Shown: positions 42,931 to 51,580 of the stretch, in pieces
Layout: every line of letters begins with the position of its first letter
Numbering within the stretch: the stretch's first letter is position 1
Assembly (NCBI GenBank): GCA_041392205.1
Contig: JAWKMO010000005.1
Coordinates: 1 to 64,000 of the forward strand
Source of the DNA: Halomarinibacterium sp041392205
GTDB lineage: Bacteria; Bacteroidota; Bacteroidia; Flavobacteriales; Flavobacteriaceae
Length of the DNA: 64,000 nt
Direction of reading: 5' to 3'
Notes under the pieces: generated by a model
What the model was told of the DNA's origin: nothing
The model's input: the letters and a program-made list of their open reading frames with translations, nothing else
Databases searched by the model: none
Program-made: the position numbers and the translations under genes

Positions 42931-45900
42931 TTAAAGGATAACGAGTTTTTCATATTTTTCGACCCTGTTCCCTGTGAGTGTCGATTTAACTGTAAGCTTA
43001 TAGACATAGACTCCTTTACCTATTCGGTCTCCAAAATCATCTTTCCCATCCCAAACAATATCGCGAGATAAAAATCCATCGGTAGTAATTATTTGGTTTT
43101 GGGTCCACACTACTTTTCCTGTTACTGTAAAAACTTGCACTTGGACTTCTAAGGGCTCAAAAGGGCGGTTGTGGTTAAACCAAAATTCAGTATAGTTTAC
43201 AAATGGGTTAGGGTAATTAAGTACTCTCTCTATTTTAAGTTTATCGTCCCCTGCGACCACAAATTGTATTTCGGCTGTGGAAGAATTATTATACACATCC
43301 CACGCTTTTACAGTTAGGGTGTGCAATCCTTCTTCTAGGTCTCTAAATTTATAATTGGATTTCCCTTTGGTATAATCATCTACATTAGCAATGTAATATT
43401 CGTTCATCACAAAAGGATTTGCTTCGTCTCCATCTAAAATGGCTGTAAGGTCATGACCTATACCACTTGCAGTATTTATGCCATTTTCGTCTTCTAGCTT
43501 AGCTAAAAGAATGGGAGAATCATTTGTAATGCCGCCCGAGACAAAGGATTCATCATTCATAAACAATTGTATGTTAGGCCCTTGTATATCACTGGGTGCG
43601 TTTTCATTAATTCCCCCTACCAAAATATCAAGGTTGAAACCTGTTTGATCTTCTAAAACACCATTTCTTTCGGCATACAAACTTACCTTACCATTTCCTA
43701 CGGGTATCTGTATGTCTCTTGGAACGACAAATTCAAATTCAAACCTACCGTTTGCCACGGTTGCTTGTCCATTAAATATAACTTCTCCAAGGGTTTTAAA
43801 ATCCAAAATCAACAATTGTCCGTTGCCATCTCTAATTCCATCATTCCCTAGTGTCTGCCTTTGCACATCTTTATCAAATACTTTGGCTTGAAGCACTCCA
43901 TTATAATTTGATAATAAATTACCATTAGTATCCAATACCTCTCCTGCAAATTTTACTTTACTTAAGGCTTTAAGAGTGTCTGTAGCTTGCGAAATAGGTT
44001 GGTCGTTAAGTGCTGTTATTCGAGTGCTTTGTTTTGGGATTGCCAAAGCCATTGCTGGGTCTCCTATATAAAAAATTACTCTTTTATTATTGTTGGAAAG
44101 TTCATTTTTTGTAAGTCGGACGGCTTCTGCAGGAGGTACGGGCACATCTAAACCAAAGCCAAATAGATCCTCTGCTAAAATTTCATTAAAATCTACCCCA
44201 AGCTCCACTCCAATAGAACGTGTTGTGGTAATCATAGCGACAGCGCCTCCCTCTCTATTCCAAAAAACCAATTCTCCTGCCGTGATTCGTTGTGGATTAT
44301 CGAATTTTGTAAATTCACAAGTTACGGTAACAAAACAAGTATACTTGTTTGTATTCCTTAAGTCTTGCCCTGTTTGCTTTGTGAAAATAAATTCTTTTGC
44401 AAGACCGTCTTCTCCCCCGTGTCCAAAATAATTAATTATTAAAGACCCTACTTCTAATCCATTGACAATGGCCTCGTTTACTTGTGGATACCTATTTCCC
44501 CCTGCTGAGGTTTCCTGTTGGAAAGCATCGGCGTGTATTTTTCGCACATTAATATAGGGCTTTTCGGCGGTTATTTGATCGCCAATGGCATCAAGAGTTA
44601 CTTCAAGGCGGCTATATTCCCAATCCACATCGACATCGTCTGAAACTAACACAAAATTATTCCTCCAATTTCCATAGGATTCTTTTGAAGAATAATCAAT
44701 AATTTTATCAACCATGGTATTTGCAAGGGATACCTCATCTGCCAAAATCCTTCCAACGGCAATATCTAAAGTTTGATTACCCCCTTGTGGGACATCTAAA
44801 ACCCCTTCAGCGGGGTCCATTAAGCCAAAAAAATCATCCGACATAAAAGATCTAAAAGTACTTCTACTATCTAATGTTTGAAAGGTAGGAACCATGTTAT
44901 TGTTTTCTGGTAATCTATCTTTATAATCTACAGAAGTATCTCCAAAAAGGCATACGTATTTTATTCTTTTATCTTCAGAAGAGGCATTTTCATAAACATA
45001 TCTAACAAAATTTCTTATCGCACTTATATCTTGAATTCCCGAGCCAAATTCATTATAAATTTTATCGGTGGTTACCACCTTTACATTAAGACCCGTAGTA
45101 TTTTTATGATGATTTGCCAAACGCAAGGCAGGTTGTATTAATACAGGAGGCGAAATGATGATATAGTCAATATCTTTAAAATTTCCAGCAGCATCTTTAA
45201 AAATAGCCCCTTTTAGGTTTTGATTTGCCACTTGCGAATTTCCTCCCTTGACAGGTACAAAATAATTGTTTGGAGCCACCGCTACATACTCTCTTATTTC
45301 GCCTAAAATGGCTTTAAACGAAAAGGATGCAGCATTACCTTCATTTTGTTTTGAACTTATTAACTGAGGGTTTGTGACATCCCAAACTTGAGAAAACTGA
45401 GTAGCATTTGAAATTTGATATTCTCCAATCCCAGAAATTGGCGCACTATTTTTGTTCCTAAAGGATAATTGACCATTCCCTCCTGTTAAAGAACGTAGGG
45501 CTTCTATTTTAATATAATTTAAATATCCAATACTAGCAGGATTTCCAGCATTATTATATACCAAATCTACGATCACATTTTCTCCTGAAGCAGTTACTGT
45601 TACATCCCTAGTAGCTGTTGTAAGTAATAAGGGATCGTCAATAGGACTAAAAATAAGGGGATCTAAGCTTGTACTATTAACCGAAATTGCCATGCTAGTA
45701 GCAATTTCCGAAGATGCTGCAGCAAAAATCTGAACACGCATAGGAGCACCCGAAACAATATTTGGAAAAGCAAACTCAAATTGTTGTTCGTTTTCAACAT
45801 CAAATCGATTTCCAAACCACTGTCTACCTACCTTTGCCGGACTAAATTCATCTTCTTCAAAAAACTGTTCGTCATGAAAATCGGTAATGATTGTTTCAGG

Positions 45901-46776
45901 ATTGTCTGTAGGCTCAATCATAGGTTGTACACGCAGTCCAGGAGAATCTCCAACGGTTACAAAGTAATAGGTTTCATCGCTATAGGGATTAAGGTTGGAA
46001 TCATTTTCTAGATCATAACCAAAATTACCGATCCCATAAAATAGTATGTAATCACCACTATCAAAGACCCCATCTTCCTCCCCAATGACCTGAATGGCAT
46101 TCTCTAAAGGATCAAAAATGGTATTTTGGTCATTCTGCAAGGGAAGTGGTTTTCCCCCAAAACCATAAATTTTTATATTGCGAGGATTAATACCATTGGT
46201 ATTCATCCCTAAACTATTTAAAAAGGCTTTATCAACTTTATACACCCCCGTTTTATCTATCTTAAACCGGTACCATTCCCCTGTTGCCAAAACCGAATTG
46301 GTTATAGCCATCCTAGCGCTAGACTGCGGGGGAGTTCCATAGCTATAACTAACCGTAAACGAAAGGAGTTTTTGGTATTGCCCATTCACTTTCACTATGG
46401 GTGAAATGGTAATATTGGTGTAAATAAGTTCTCTTGCTTTAGAACTTTGTAACGTAAAATTTAAGTTTGAGGGAATCTTTTCAGTGTTTACTTTTTTTAA
46501 CTCTTCGGAAGTAAGCACAGCCCATTTTGTATTGGATATCTTTACAGTAGAACTATTTGCAAACCCCTTGTCCACCCATTTTTTTTGAAAAAGAATTTCA
46601 TCTCCATCAAGTTGAAGATTAATACGAGAAAGTAATCTATCTCTTTTAATAGCTGCCGTTTCTTTCTCACTAAAAATTTTACTTGGATTATCCCAATAGA
46701 TAGTAATATCTTTGGACTGTCCAAAAGACAATAAGGAAACAAATAATAAAATGGGAATAAGAATAGTTCTTTTCAT
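42931..46776 (-). CDS. porU: type IX secretion sortase PorU
   Basis: A 1281-residue C25-family (gingipain-like) cysteine peptidase. The ATG at 46776 begins MKRTILIPILLFVSLLSFGQ, a signal peptide; another ATG at 46779 and an upstream TTG-type opening are possible. The catalytic His is in INYFGHGGEDGL and the Cys in CFVTVTCEFTKFD. The C-terminal ~85 residues resemble a sorting domain (NYPNPFVNYTEFWFNHNRP..). Family knowledge: PorU cleaves the sorting domain of T9SS substrates at the surface and attaches them to lipopolysaccharide. Next to porV and divergent from gldJ. Confidence 0.95.
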   Translation of the reverse strand: MKRTILIPILLFVSLLSFGQSKDITIYWDNPSKIFSEKETAAIKRDRLLSRINLQLDGDEILFQKKWVDKGFANSSTVKISNTKWAVLTSEELKKVNTEKIPSNLNFTLQSSKARELIYTNITISPIVKVNGQYQKLLSFTVSYSYGTPPQSSARMAITNSVLATGEWYRFKIDKTGVYKVDKAFLNSLGMNTNGINPRNIKIYGFGGKPLPLQNDQNTIFDPLENAIQVIGEEDGVFDSGDYILFYGIGNFGYDLENDSNLNPYSDETYYFVTVGDSPGLRVQPMIEPTDNPETIITDFHDEQFFEEDEFSPAKVGRQWFGNRFDVENEQQFEFAFPNIVSGAPMRVQIFAAASSEIATSMAISVNSTSLDPLIFSPIDDPLLLTTATRDVTVTASGENVIVDLVYNNAGNPASIGYLNYIKIEALRSLTGGNGQLSFRNKNSAPISGIGEYQISNATQFSQVWDVTNPQLISSKQNEGNAASFSFKAILGEIREYVAVAPNNYFVPVKGGNSQVANQNLKGAIFKDAAGNFKDIDYIIISPPVLIQPALRLANHHKNTTGLNVKVVTTDKIYNEFGSGIQDISAIRNFVRYVYENASSEDKRIKYVCLFGDTSVDYKDRLPENNNMVPTFQTLDSRSTFRSFMSDDFFGLMDPAEGVLDVPQGGNQTLDIAVGRILADEVSLANTMVDKIIDYSSKESYGNWRNNFVLVSDDVDVDWEYSRLEVTLDAIGDQITAEKPYINVRKIHADAFQQETSAGGNRYPQVNEAIVNGLEVGSLIINYFGHGGEDGLAKEFIFTKQTGQDLRNTNKYTCFVTVTCEFTKFDNPQRITAGELVFWNREGGAVAMITTTRSIGVELGVDFNEILAEDLFGFGLDVPVPPAEAVRLTKNELSNNNKRVIFYIGDPAMALAIPKQSTRITALNDQPISQATDTLKALSKVKFAGEVLDTNGNLLSNYNGVLQAKVFDKDVQRQTLGNDGIRDGNGQLLILDFKTLGEVIFNGQATVANGRFEFEFVVPRDIQIPVGNGKVSLYAERNGVLEDQTGFNLDILVGGINENAPSDIQGPNIQLFMNDESFVSGGITNDSPILLAKLEDENGINTASGIGHDLTAILDGDEANPFVMNEYYIANVDDYTKGKSNYKFRDLEEGLHTLTVKAWDVYNNSSTAEIQFVVAGDDKLKIERVLNYPNPFVNYTEFWFNHNRPFEPLEVQVQVFTVTGKVVWTQNQIITTDGFLSRDIVWDGKDDFGDRIGKGVYVYKLTVKSTLTGNRVEKYEKLVIL

Positions 46777-46792
46777 CATTGCAATAACGAGG

Positions 46793-46800
46793 CAAAGATA
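46793..46800 (-). promoter_or_regulatory. putative -7 box of porU
   Basis: Minus strand TATCTTTG, exact TAnnTTTG match, 16 bases before the porU ATG. The implied leader is short (about 10 bases). No clear -33 TTTG is seen. Confidence 0.5.
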
Positions 46801-46929
46801 CACTTAGTATATCTTTTTTTATTTGTTTTAATAAAATGTATAGCAAAAATAATATTTCAAATATCAATGCGTTAATGCATAGGTCAAAGCATTATAGAAG
46901 GCTTTAGAATGTAAAAAAATAAAATATTA

Positions 46930-46958
46930 TTGTGCTTTAACCGTTAATTAGTATATTG
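46930..46958 (+). promoter_or_regulatory. putative gldJ promoter
   Basis: TTG (46930-46932) and TATATTG (46952-46958) are 19 bases apart, close to the Bacteroidota -33/-7 arrangement, although the -7 box lacks one T. The box ends 29 bases before the gldJ ATG. Confidence 0.4.
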
Positions 46959-46987
46959 CGAACCCAATTTTTTCATTTTTTGAAACT

Positions 46988-48664
46988 ATGAACGTTAAGA
47001 AAAACCTATTATTAAAGCTATTTGTCATTATAGCTTCAACCTCTTTTTTAGTTAGCTGTAGCAAATCTAGAGACTATAAAGATAGTTCACGCGCTACAGG
47101 TTGGAAGATGAACGCCAAAGAAGGTGGTTTTCAGTACAATCCTAAAGCTAAAGAACAAGAAACAGGCCCTGGTCTCGTTTTTGTTGAAGGTGGAACATTT
47201 ACCATGGGTAGAGTTCAAGATGACCCTATGCATGATTGGAACAACAGCCCTAATCAGCAACACGTTCAATCATTTTACATGGATGAAACCGAGGTGACTA
47301 ATTTAATGTATTTAGAATATTTAGATTGGATTAAAAGTGTTTTTCCACCCTCCGATGAAAATTATCGTAATATATATAATGGAGTTGTTCCAGACACGCT
47401 GGTTTGGAGAAATCGCTTAGGTTATAATGAGGTTATGACCAACAATTACCTTCGTCATCCTGCCTATGCTAATTATCCTGTTGTGGGAGTAAGTTGGGTA
47501 CAAGCTGTTGAATTTAGTAATTGGAGAACAGATCGTGTCAATGAACTTATTCTTGAAGAAGAAGGAATTACTACAAGAAACGCACGATACGATGTGGAAC
47601 CAGGACAAGCTTTTAGCACCGAAACCTATTTAAACGCCCCTACTCTTACTTATGGTGGTAATGATTCTATTACCAGAGGTGGAAAACGTTCTGAATCCTT
47701 AGCAAAAAGAAGTAAAGATAGTACAAACCTTTATGTTCAACGTAAAGATGGTTTATTATTACCAGGCTATAGATTACCTACAGAGGCAGAATGGGAATAT
47801 GCTGCACTAGGACTTGTAGGACTCCGAAACTACAATGTTTACAGAGGTAAAAAGAAATATCCTTGGGAAGGACAATATACTCGATCCAGTAAAAGAAGAA
47901 GTCGTGGCGACCAGTTAGCCAACTTTAAACAAGGCGATGGTGATTATGGGGGTATTGCAGGATGGAGTGATGATGGAGCGGATATTACAGCCGAAGTAAA
48001 ATCTTACGAGCCTAACGATTTTGGATTGTATGATATGGCTGGAAATGTTGCAGAATGGGTAGCCGATGTGTATCGCCCCATTGTAGATGATGAATTTAAT
48101 GACTTTAATTACTACCGTGGAAATGTGTATACCAAAAATGCTATAGGTGAAGATGGTAAAGTAAAAGTGATTTCGGCAGATTCTATTGTTTACGACACAT
48201 TAAGTAATGGTAAAATTGTAGCTAGAGCACTTCCTGGTGAAATTCTCGATATTCCTGTAGATGAAAATGAAACTTATTTAAGAACACAATTTTCAGAAAG
48301 TGACAATCGTGACTACCGTGATGGAGATACAAAATCTACAAGATATTATCAATCCTTTGGAGCAGAAGAAGATGGAAACATGGATGATGCCAAACGTATG
48401 TATAACTCCCCAAAACACCAAGTGTATGCGGATAGTATTGGAGAATTAGAAAGAGAATACGATAAATCCTCCAAAAGAACATCTTTAATTAACAATGAAG
48501 TAAGAGTGTATAAAGGAGGATCATGGAGAGATAGAGATTACTGGTTAGACCCAGCACAAAGACGTTATTTCCCTCAAGATATGGCAACAGACTACATCGG
48601 GTTTCGATGTGCTATGTCTCGTGTTGGATCTAAATCTCAAAAAGGGAAACGTCCTAGAAATTAA
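46988..48664 (+). CDS. gldJ: gliding motility lipoprotein GldJ
   Basis: A 558-residue lipoprotein (signal ending FLVSCSKSRDYKDSSRATGWKMN, Cys24) with a formylglycine-generating-enzyme-like (SUMF1) domain: VEGGTFTMGRVQDDPMHDWNN, MDETEVTNLMYLEYL, LPTEAEWEYAALG, YDMAGNVAEWVADVY and IGFRCAMSRVGS. The long insert near residues 390-480 is typical for GldJ. Family knowledge: GldJ stabilises the T9SS/gliding machinery along a helical track and is needed for GldK. Adjacent to porU and closed by a strong terminator. Confidence 0.95.
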   Translation: MNVKKNLLLKLFVIIASTSFLVSCSKSRDYKDSSRATGWKMNAKEGGFQYNPKAKEQETGPGLVFVEGGTFTMGRVQDDPMHDWNNSPNQQHVQSFYMDETEVTNLMYLEYLDWIKSVFPPSDENYRNIYNGVVPDTLVWRNRLGYNEVMTNNYLRHPAYANYPVVGVSWVQAVEFSNWRTDRVNELILEEEGITTRNARYDVEPGQAFSTETYLNAPTLTYGGNDSITRGGKRSESLAKRSKDSTNLYVQRKDGLLLPGYRLPTEAEWEYAALGLVGLRNYNVYRGKKKYPWEGQYTRSSKRRSRGDQLANFKQGDGDYGGIAGWSDDGADITAEVKSYEPNDFGLYDMAGNVAEWVADVYRPIVDDEFNDFNYYRGNVYTKNAIGEDGKVKVISADSIVYDTLSNGKIVARALPGEILDIPVDENETYLRTQFSESDNRDYRDGDTKSTRYYQSFGAEEDGNMDDAKRMYNSPKHQVYADSIGELEREYDKSSKRTSLINNEVRVYKGGSWRDRDYWLDPAQRRYFPQDMATDYIGFRCAMSRVGSKSQKGKRPRN

Positions 48665-48684
48665 AAAACTATTTTAAAACAAAC

Positions 48685-48722
48685 AAAAACCCTCTTTAGC
48701 AAAATGCTAAAGAGGGTTTTTT
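48685..48722 (+). terminator. Rho-independent terminator of gldJ
   Basis: Hairpin ACCCTCTTTAGCA-AAA-TGCTAAAGAGGGT preceded by A and followed by six T, 20 bases after the gldJ stop. The stem is perfect. Confidence 0.93.
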
Positions 48723-48758
48723 AGTATCTTTATTTTATTGTAACTAACCTTTTAATTG

Positions 48759-50036
48759 GTGAATATAACATCCCTTCATAAGTATTTTTTAAAGAGCAAC
48801 ACCGTTTGCACCGATACTCGAAAAATTACCCCCAATTGTATTTTTTTTGCACTAAAAGGAGAAACTTTTAATGGCAATACATTTGCTAAAGAAGCCCTCG
48901 AAAAAGGGGCATCATTAGCAGTAATTGACGAACCCGAATACCAACAAGAAAAAGGAACTTGGCTTTGCGAAAATGTATTAAAAACCTTTCAAGAACTTGC
49001 AACGTACCACCGTAAATACTTAAAAACTCCCATTATTGCGCTAACTGGCAGCAATGGGAAAACCACTACAAAAGAATTGATCCACGCAGTACTTTCAGAA
49101 AAATATAACTGTGTGGCTACAAAAGGAAATCTCAATAATCATATAGGCGTTCCCCTTACGTTACTTTCTATGAATACTGAAACTGATATAGGCATTGTTG
49201 AAATGGGAGCCAATCATTTGGGCGAAATAGAATTACTATCAAACCTTGCCCATCCAGATTATGGATATATTACCAACTTTGGCAAGGCACACCTTGAAGG
49301 ATTTGGAAGTTTGGATGGCGTAATATTAGGAAAAACCGAATTATATAGACATTTAAAAAATAATCATAAAACCATTTTTGTAAATGGAGAGGACCCAAAA
49401 CAACTTGAACAATCAAAAGGGATAAATAGAATTATTTTTAATGGAGAAACGACATCTATTAAAATAATAGCAATAGATACTTCTCAAAAATTAAAAGTAG
49501 CTTTTGAAGAAATAGAAATTAACACACAACTTATTGGAGCTTATAATTTTTCAAACATTGCTGCCGCAATTGCTATAGGGCATTATTTTGAAGTTTCAAA
49601 GACTCACATTAAAAATGCTCTCGAAGCTTATTCACCACAAATGAATAGGTCTCAAGTAATAGAAAAAAACGGCCATAAGATTATTTTGGATGCCTATAAT
49701 GCAAATCCTACCAGTATGATGGCCGCATTAAGCAATTTTAAAAATGCAGAAGGAAAAAACAAAATTCTAATTTTAGGTGATATGTTTGAATTAGGTATAG
49801 AAGCCCAAAAAGAACATCAAAATATAGTCGCCTTTTTAGAAGAAAATGCTCTGGGAAAAGTTTTCTTAATAGGCAAAAATTTCTTTGGCACTTCAACAAA
49901 TTCTTCCGAAATCATAAAATTTGAATCCTTTGAAGCATTCCAAAAACACCTCGTTCAAAACCCTATAAAAAATGCATTTCTGCTAATTAAAGGATCTCGA
50001 GGGATGGCTCTAGAAAGAACTCTTGAACTATTATAA
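48759..50036 (+). CDS. murF: UDP-MurNAc-tripeptide--D-Ala-D-Ala ligase MurF
   Basis: A ~425-residue Mur ligase. There is no ATG near the start; a GTG at 48759 (or TTG at 48756) precedes the family N-terminus (NITSLHKYF). The UDP-sugar part reads VCTDTRKITPNCIFFALKGETFNGNTFA; the ATP site is IALTGSNGKTTTKELI; the C-terminal domain has ILDAYNANPTSMMAAL and LGDMFELG. Family knowledge: it adds D-Ala-D-Ala to the cytoplasmic peptidoglycan precursor. The non-ATG start is notable. Two tRNA genes follow on the opposite strand. Confidence 0.93.
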   Translation: MNITSLHKYFLKSNTVCTDTRKITPNCIFFALKGETFNGNTFAKEALEKGASLAVIDEPEYQQEKGTWLCENVLKTFQELATYHRKYLKTPIIALTGSNGKTTTKELIHAVLSEKYNCVATKGNLNNHIGVPLTLLSMNTETDIGIVEMGANHLGEIELLSNLAHPDYGYITNFGKAHLEGFGSLDGVILGKTELYRHLKNNHKTIFVNGEDPKQLEQSKGINRIIFNGETTSIKIIAIDTSQKLKVAFEEIEINTQLIGAYNFSNIAAAIAIGHYFEVSKTHIKNALEAYSPQMNRSQVIEKNGHKIILDAYNANPTSMMAALSNFKNAEGKNKILILGDMFELGIEAQKEHQNIVAFLEENALGKVFLIGKNFFGTSTNSSEIIKFESFEAFQKHLVQNPIKNAFLLIKGSRGMALERTLELL

Positions 50037-50060
50037 AGTCCTCTCTAAGGATTATTATTG

Positions 50061-50135
50061 TGGGTCATACTGGATTCGAACCAGTGACTTCCACGTTGTC
50101 GACGTGACACTCTAAACCAACTGAGTTAATGACCC
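50061..50135 (-). tRNA. tRNA-Val(GAC)
   Basis: 75 nt, complete cloverleaf: acceptor GGGTCAT/ATGACCC, D stem ACTC/GAGT, anticodon stem TCACG/CGTGG (first pair T-G), T stem ACTGG/CCAGT with loop TTCGAAT, discriminator A. The anticodon loop is TCGACAA, giving anticodon GAC (valine). Position 33 is C instead of the nearly invariant T. CCA is not encoded. Confidence 0.88.
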
Positions 50136-50183
50136 AAGTTTAAAAACACAAAGAAACAAAATACCTAGCAACTACCAATAAAA

Positions 50184-50209
50184 AAAGGTTCCCAATTTTG
50201 GAAACCTTT
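50184..50209 (-). terminator. terminator after tRNA-Val(TAC)
   Basis: On the minus strand AAGGTTTCC-AAAATT-GGGAACCTT (one mismatch) followed by seven T, just downstream of the upstream tRNA. It would stop transcription before the second tRNA gene, which then needs its own promoter. Confidence 0.7.
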
Positions 50210-50211
50210 TG

Positions 50212-50286
50212 TGGGCGCTGAGGGGTTCGAACCCCCGACCCCCTCGGTGTAAACGAGGTGCTCTGAACCAGCTGAGCTAAGCGCCC
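50212..50286 (-). tRNA. tRNA-Val(TAC)
   Basis: 75 nt. Acceptor GGGCGCT/AGCGCCC, D stem GCTC/GAGC, anticodon stem CCTCG/CGAGG with loop TTTACAC (anticodon TAC, valine), T stem GGGGG/CCCCT type with loop TTCGAAC, discriminator A. Standard U33. It is 76 bases from the second valine tRNA in the same direction. Together they read all valine codons by wobble. Confidence 0.95.
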
Positions 50287-50351
50287 TTATTGTTAGCGGA
50301 TGCAAATATAAGGTAGTTTTTATAACCCGCAAACAATTATTTCAAAAAATA

Positions 50352-51569
50352 CTATAAAACTTCAGCTACTACAAAAGTGCTTCCGCCTATATATATTACA
50401 TCGTTGGGTTTTGCCTGCTTTAACGCTTCCTTATATGCTGTTTTCACAGTTAAAAAAAGGGTTCCATGGAGTTTATATTTTTCGGCTTCCTTTTGTAATT
50501 GTAATACAGGCATGGCTCTTGGGATTTTAGGTTCGCAAAAATAATAACATGCTTGTTGTGGAAATAGCGGTAATACTTTACTTAGGTCTTTATCATTAAC
50601 TACTCCTAGGACAATATGTAATTTTCTATATTTTTCCTGAAGCAATTGCTTCATGGTTAAAGCTAAACCATCCTTATTGTGAGCCGTATCACATATCACT
50701 TTGGGCGATGTTTTTAAAACTTGCCACCTTCCTTGCAAACCGGTGGTTTTTGCAACATTAAGCAATCCATTTTGCACATTCTTTTTAGAGATTTTCCAAC
50801 CTTTTTGCTTCAGAATTTGAAGTGTTTTTAAGACGGTCTTCTGATTCATTTTTTGATAATTACCTTTCAAATCGGAAGGAAGAAATTCAAACGATTCATT
50901 TTCTGCAAAATAGATATCCGATAGATTTAGTTGTGCCACATGTTCAAAAACAGGCTTGGTCTCGGGCAAAGTTTCGCCAATCACTACTGGTATTCCTTTT
51001 TTAATAATTCCTGCTTTTTCACCAGCAATTTTTTCCAACGTATCTCCTAAAAATTGTGTGTGATCCCAGCTTATATTGGTAATCACAGAAACTTCGGGAG
51101 TAATAATATTGGTACTATCCAGCCTACCGCCCATTCCCACTTCAATAACGGCGATATCCACCATTTCTTTTCTAAAATAATCAAACGCCAAGCCTACGGT
51201 CATTTCAAAGAAAGAAAGTTGGTTTGCTTCAAAAAAAAGTTGGTGTTTTTGTATAAAAGAAGAAACCGCCCGTTTCGACATCATCGTTCCATTGACTTTA
51301 ATACGTTCCCTAAAATCTTTTAAATGAGGTGATGTGTATAAACCTACTTTATACCCTGCCTCCTGTAACACGGAAGCCAACATGTGACTCGTGGAACCTT
51401 TTCCGTTAGTGCCCGCCACATGGATACTTTTAAAAGTTTTTTCGGGATGATTTAGATATTCTGAAAGCTTGACCGTATTTTCCAGATTGGCTTTATAGGC
51501 AGATTGCCCCACCCGCTGGTACATAGGTAACTGCGCATACAACCAATCCAGTGTTTGCTGATAGTTCAT
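50352..51569 (-). CDS. folC: folylpolyglutamate synthase / dihydrofolate synthase
   Basis: A 405-residue Mur-ligase-related enzyme. ATP site VAGTNGKGSTSHMLASVLQ, followed by GLYTSPHLKDFRERIKVNG, EVGMGGRLDSTNII and ITNISWDHTQFLGDTLEKIAGEKAGI; all are hallmarks of FolC. It adds glutamate to (dihydro)folates in the cytoplasm. It is the last gene of the minus-strand series and is preceded by 11 bases after the BNR/T9SS gene. Confidence 0.94.
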   Translation of the reverse strand: MNYQQTLDWLYAQLPMYQRVGQSAYKANLENTVKLSEYLNHPEKTFKSIHVAGTNGKGSTSHMLASVLQEAGYKVGLYTSPHLKDFRERIKVNGTMMSKRAVSSFIQKHQLFFEANQLSFFEMTVGLAFDYFRKEMVDIAVIEVGMGGRLDSTNIITPEVSVITNISWDHTQFLGDTLEKIAGEKAGIIKKGIPVVIGETLPETKPVFEHVAQLNLSDIYFAENESFEFLPSDLKGNYQKMNQKTVLKTLQILKQKGWKISKKNVQNGLLNVAKTTGLQGRWQVLKTSPKVICDTAHNKDGLALTMKQLLQEKYRKLHIVLGVVNDKDLSKVLPLFPQQACYYFCEPKIPRAMPVLQLQKEAEKYKLHGTLFLTVKTAYKEALKQAKPNDVIYIGGSTFVVAEVL

Positions 51570-51580
51570 AACGAACTACT

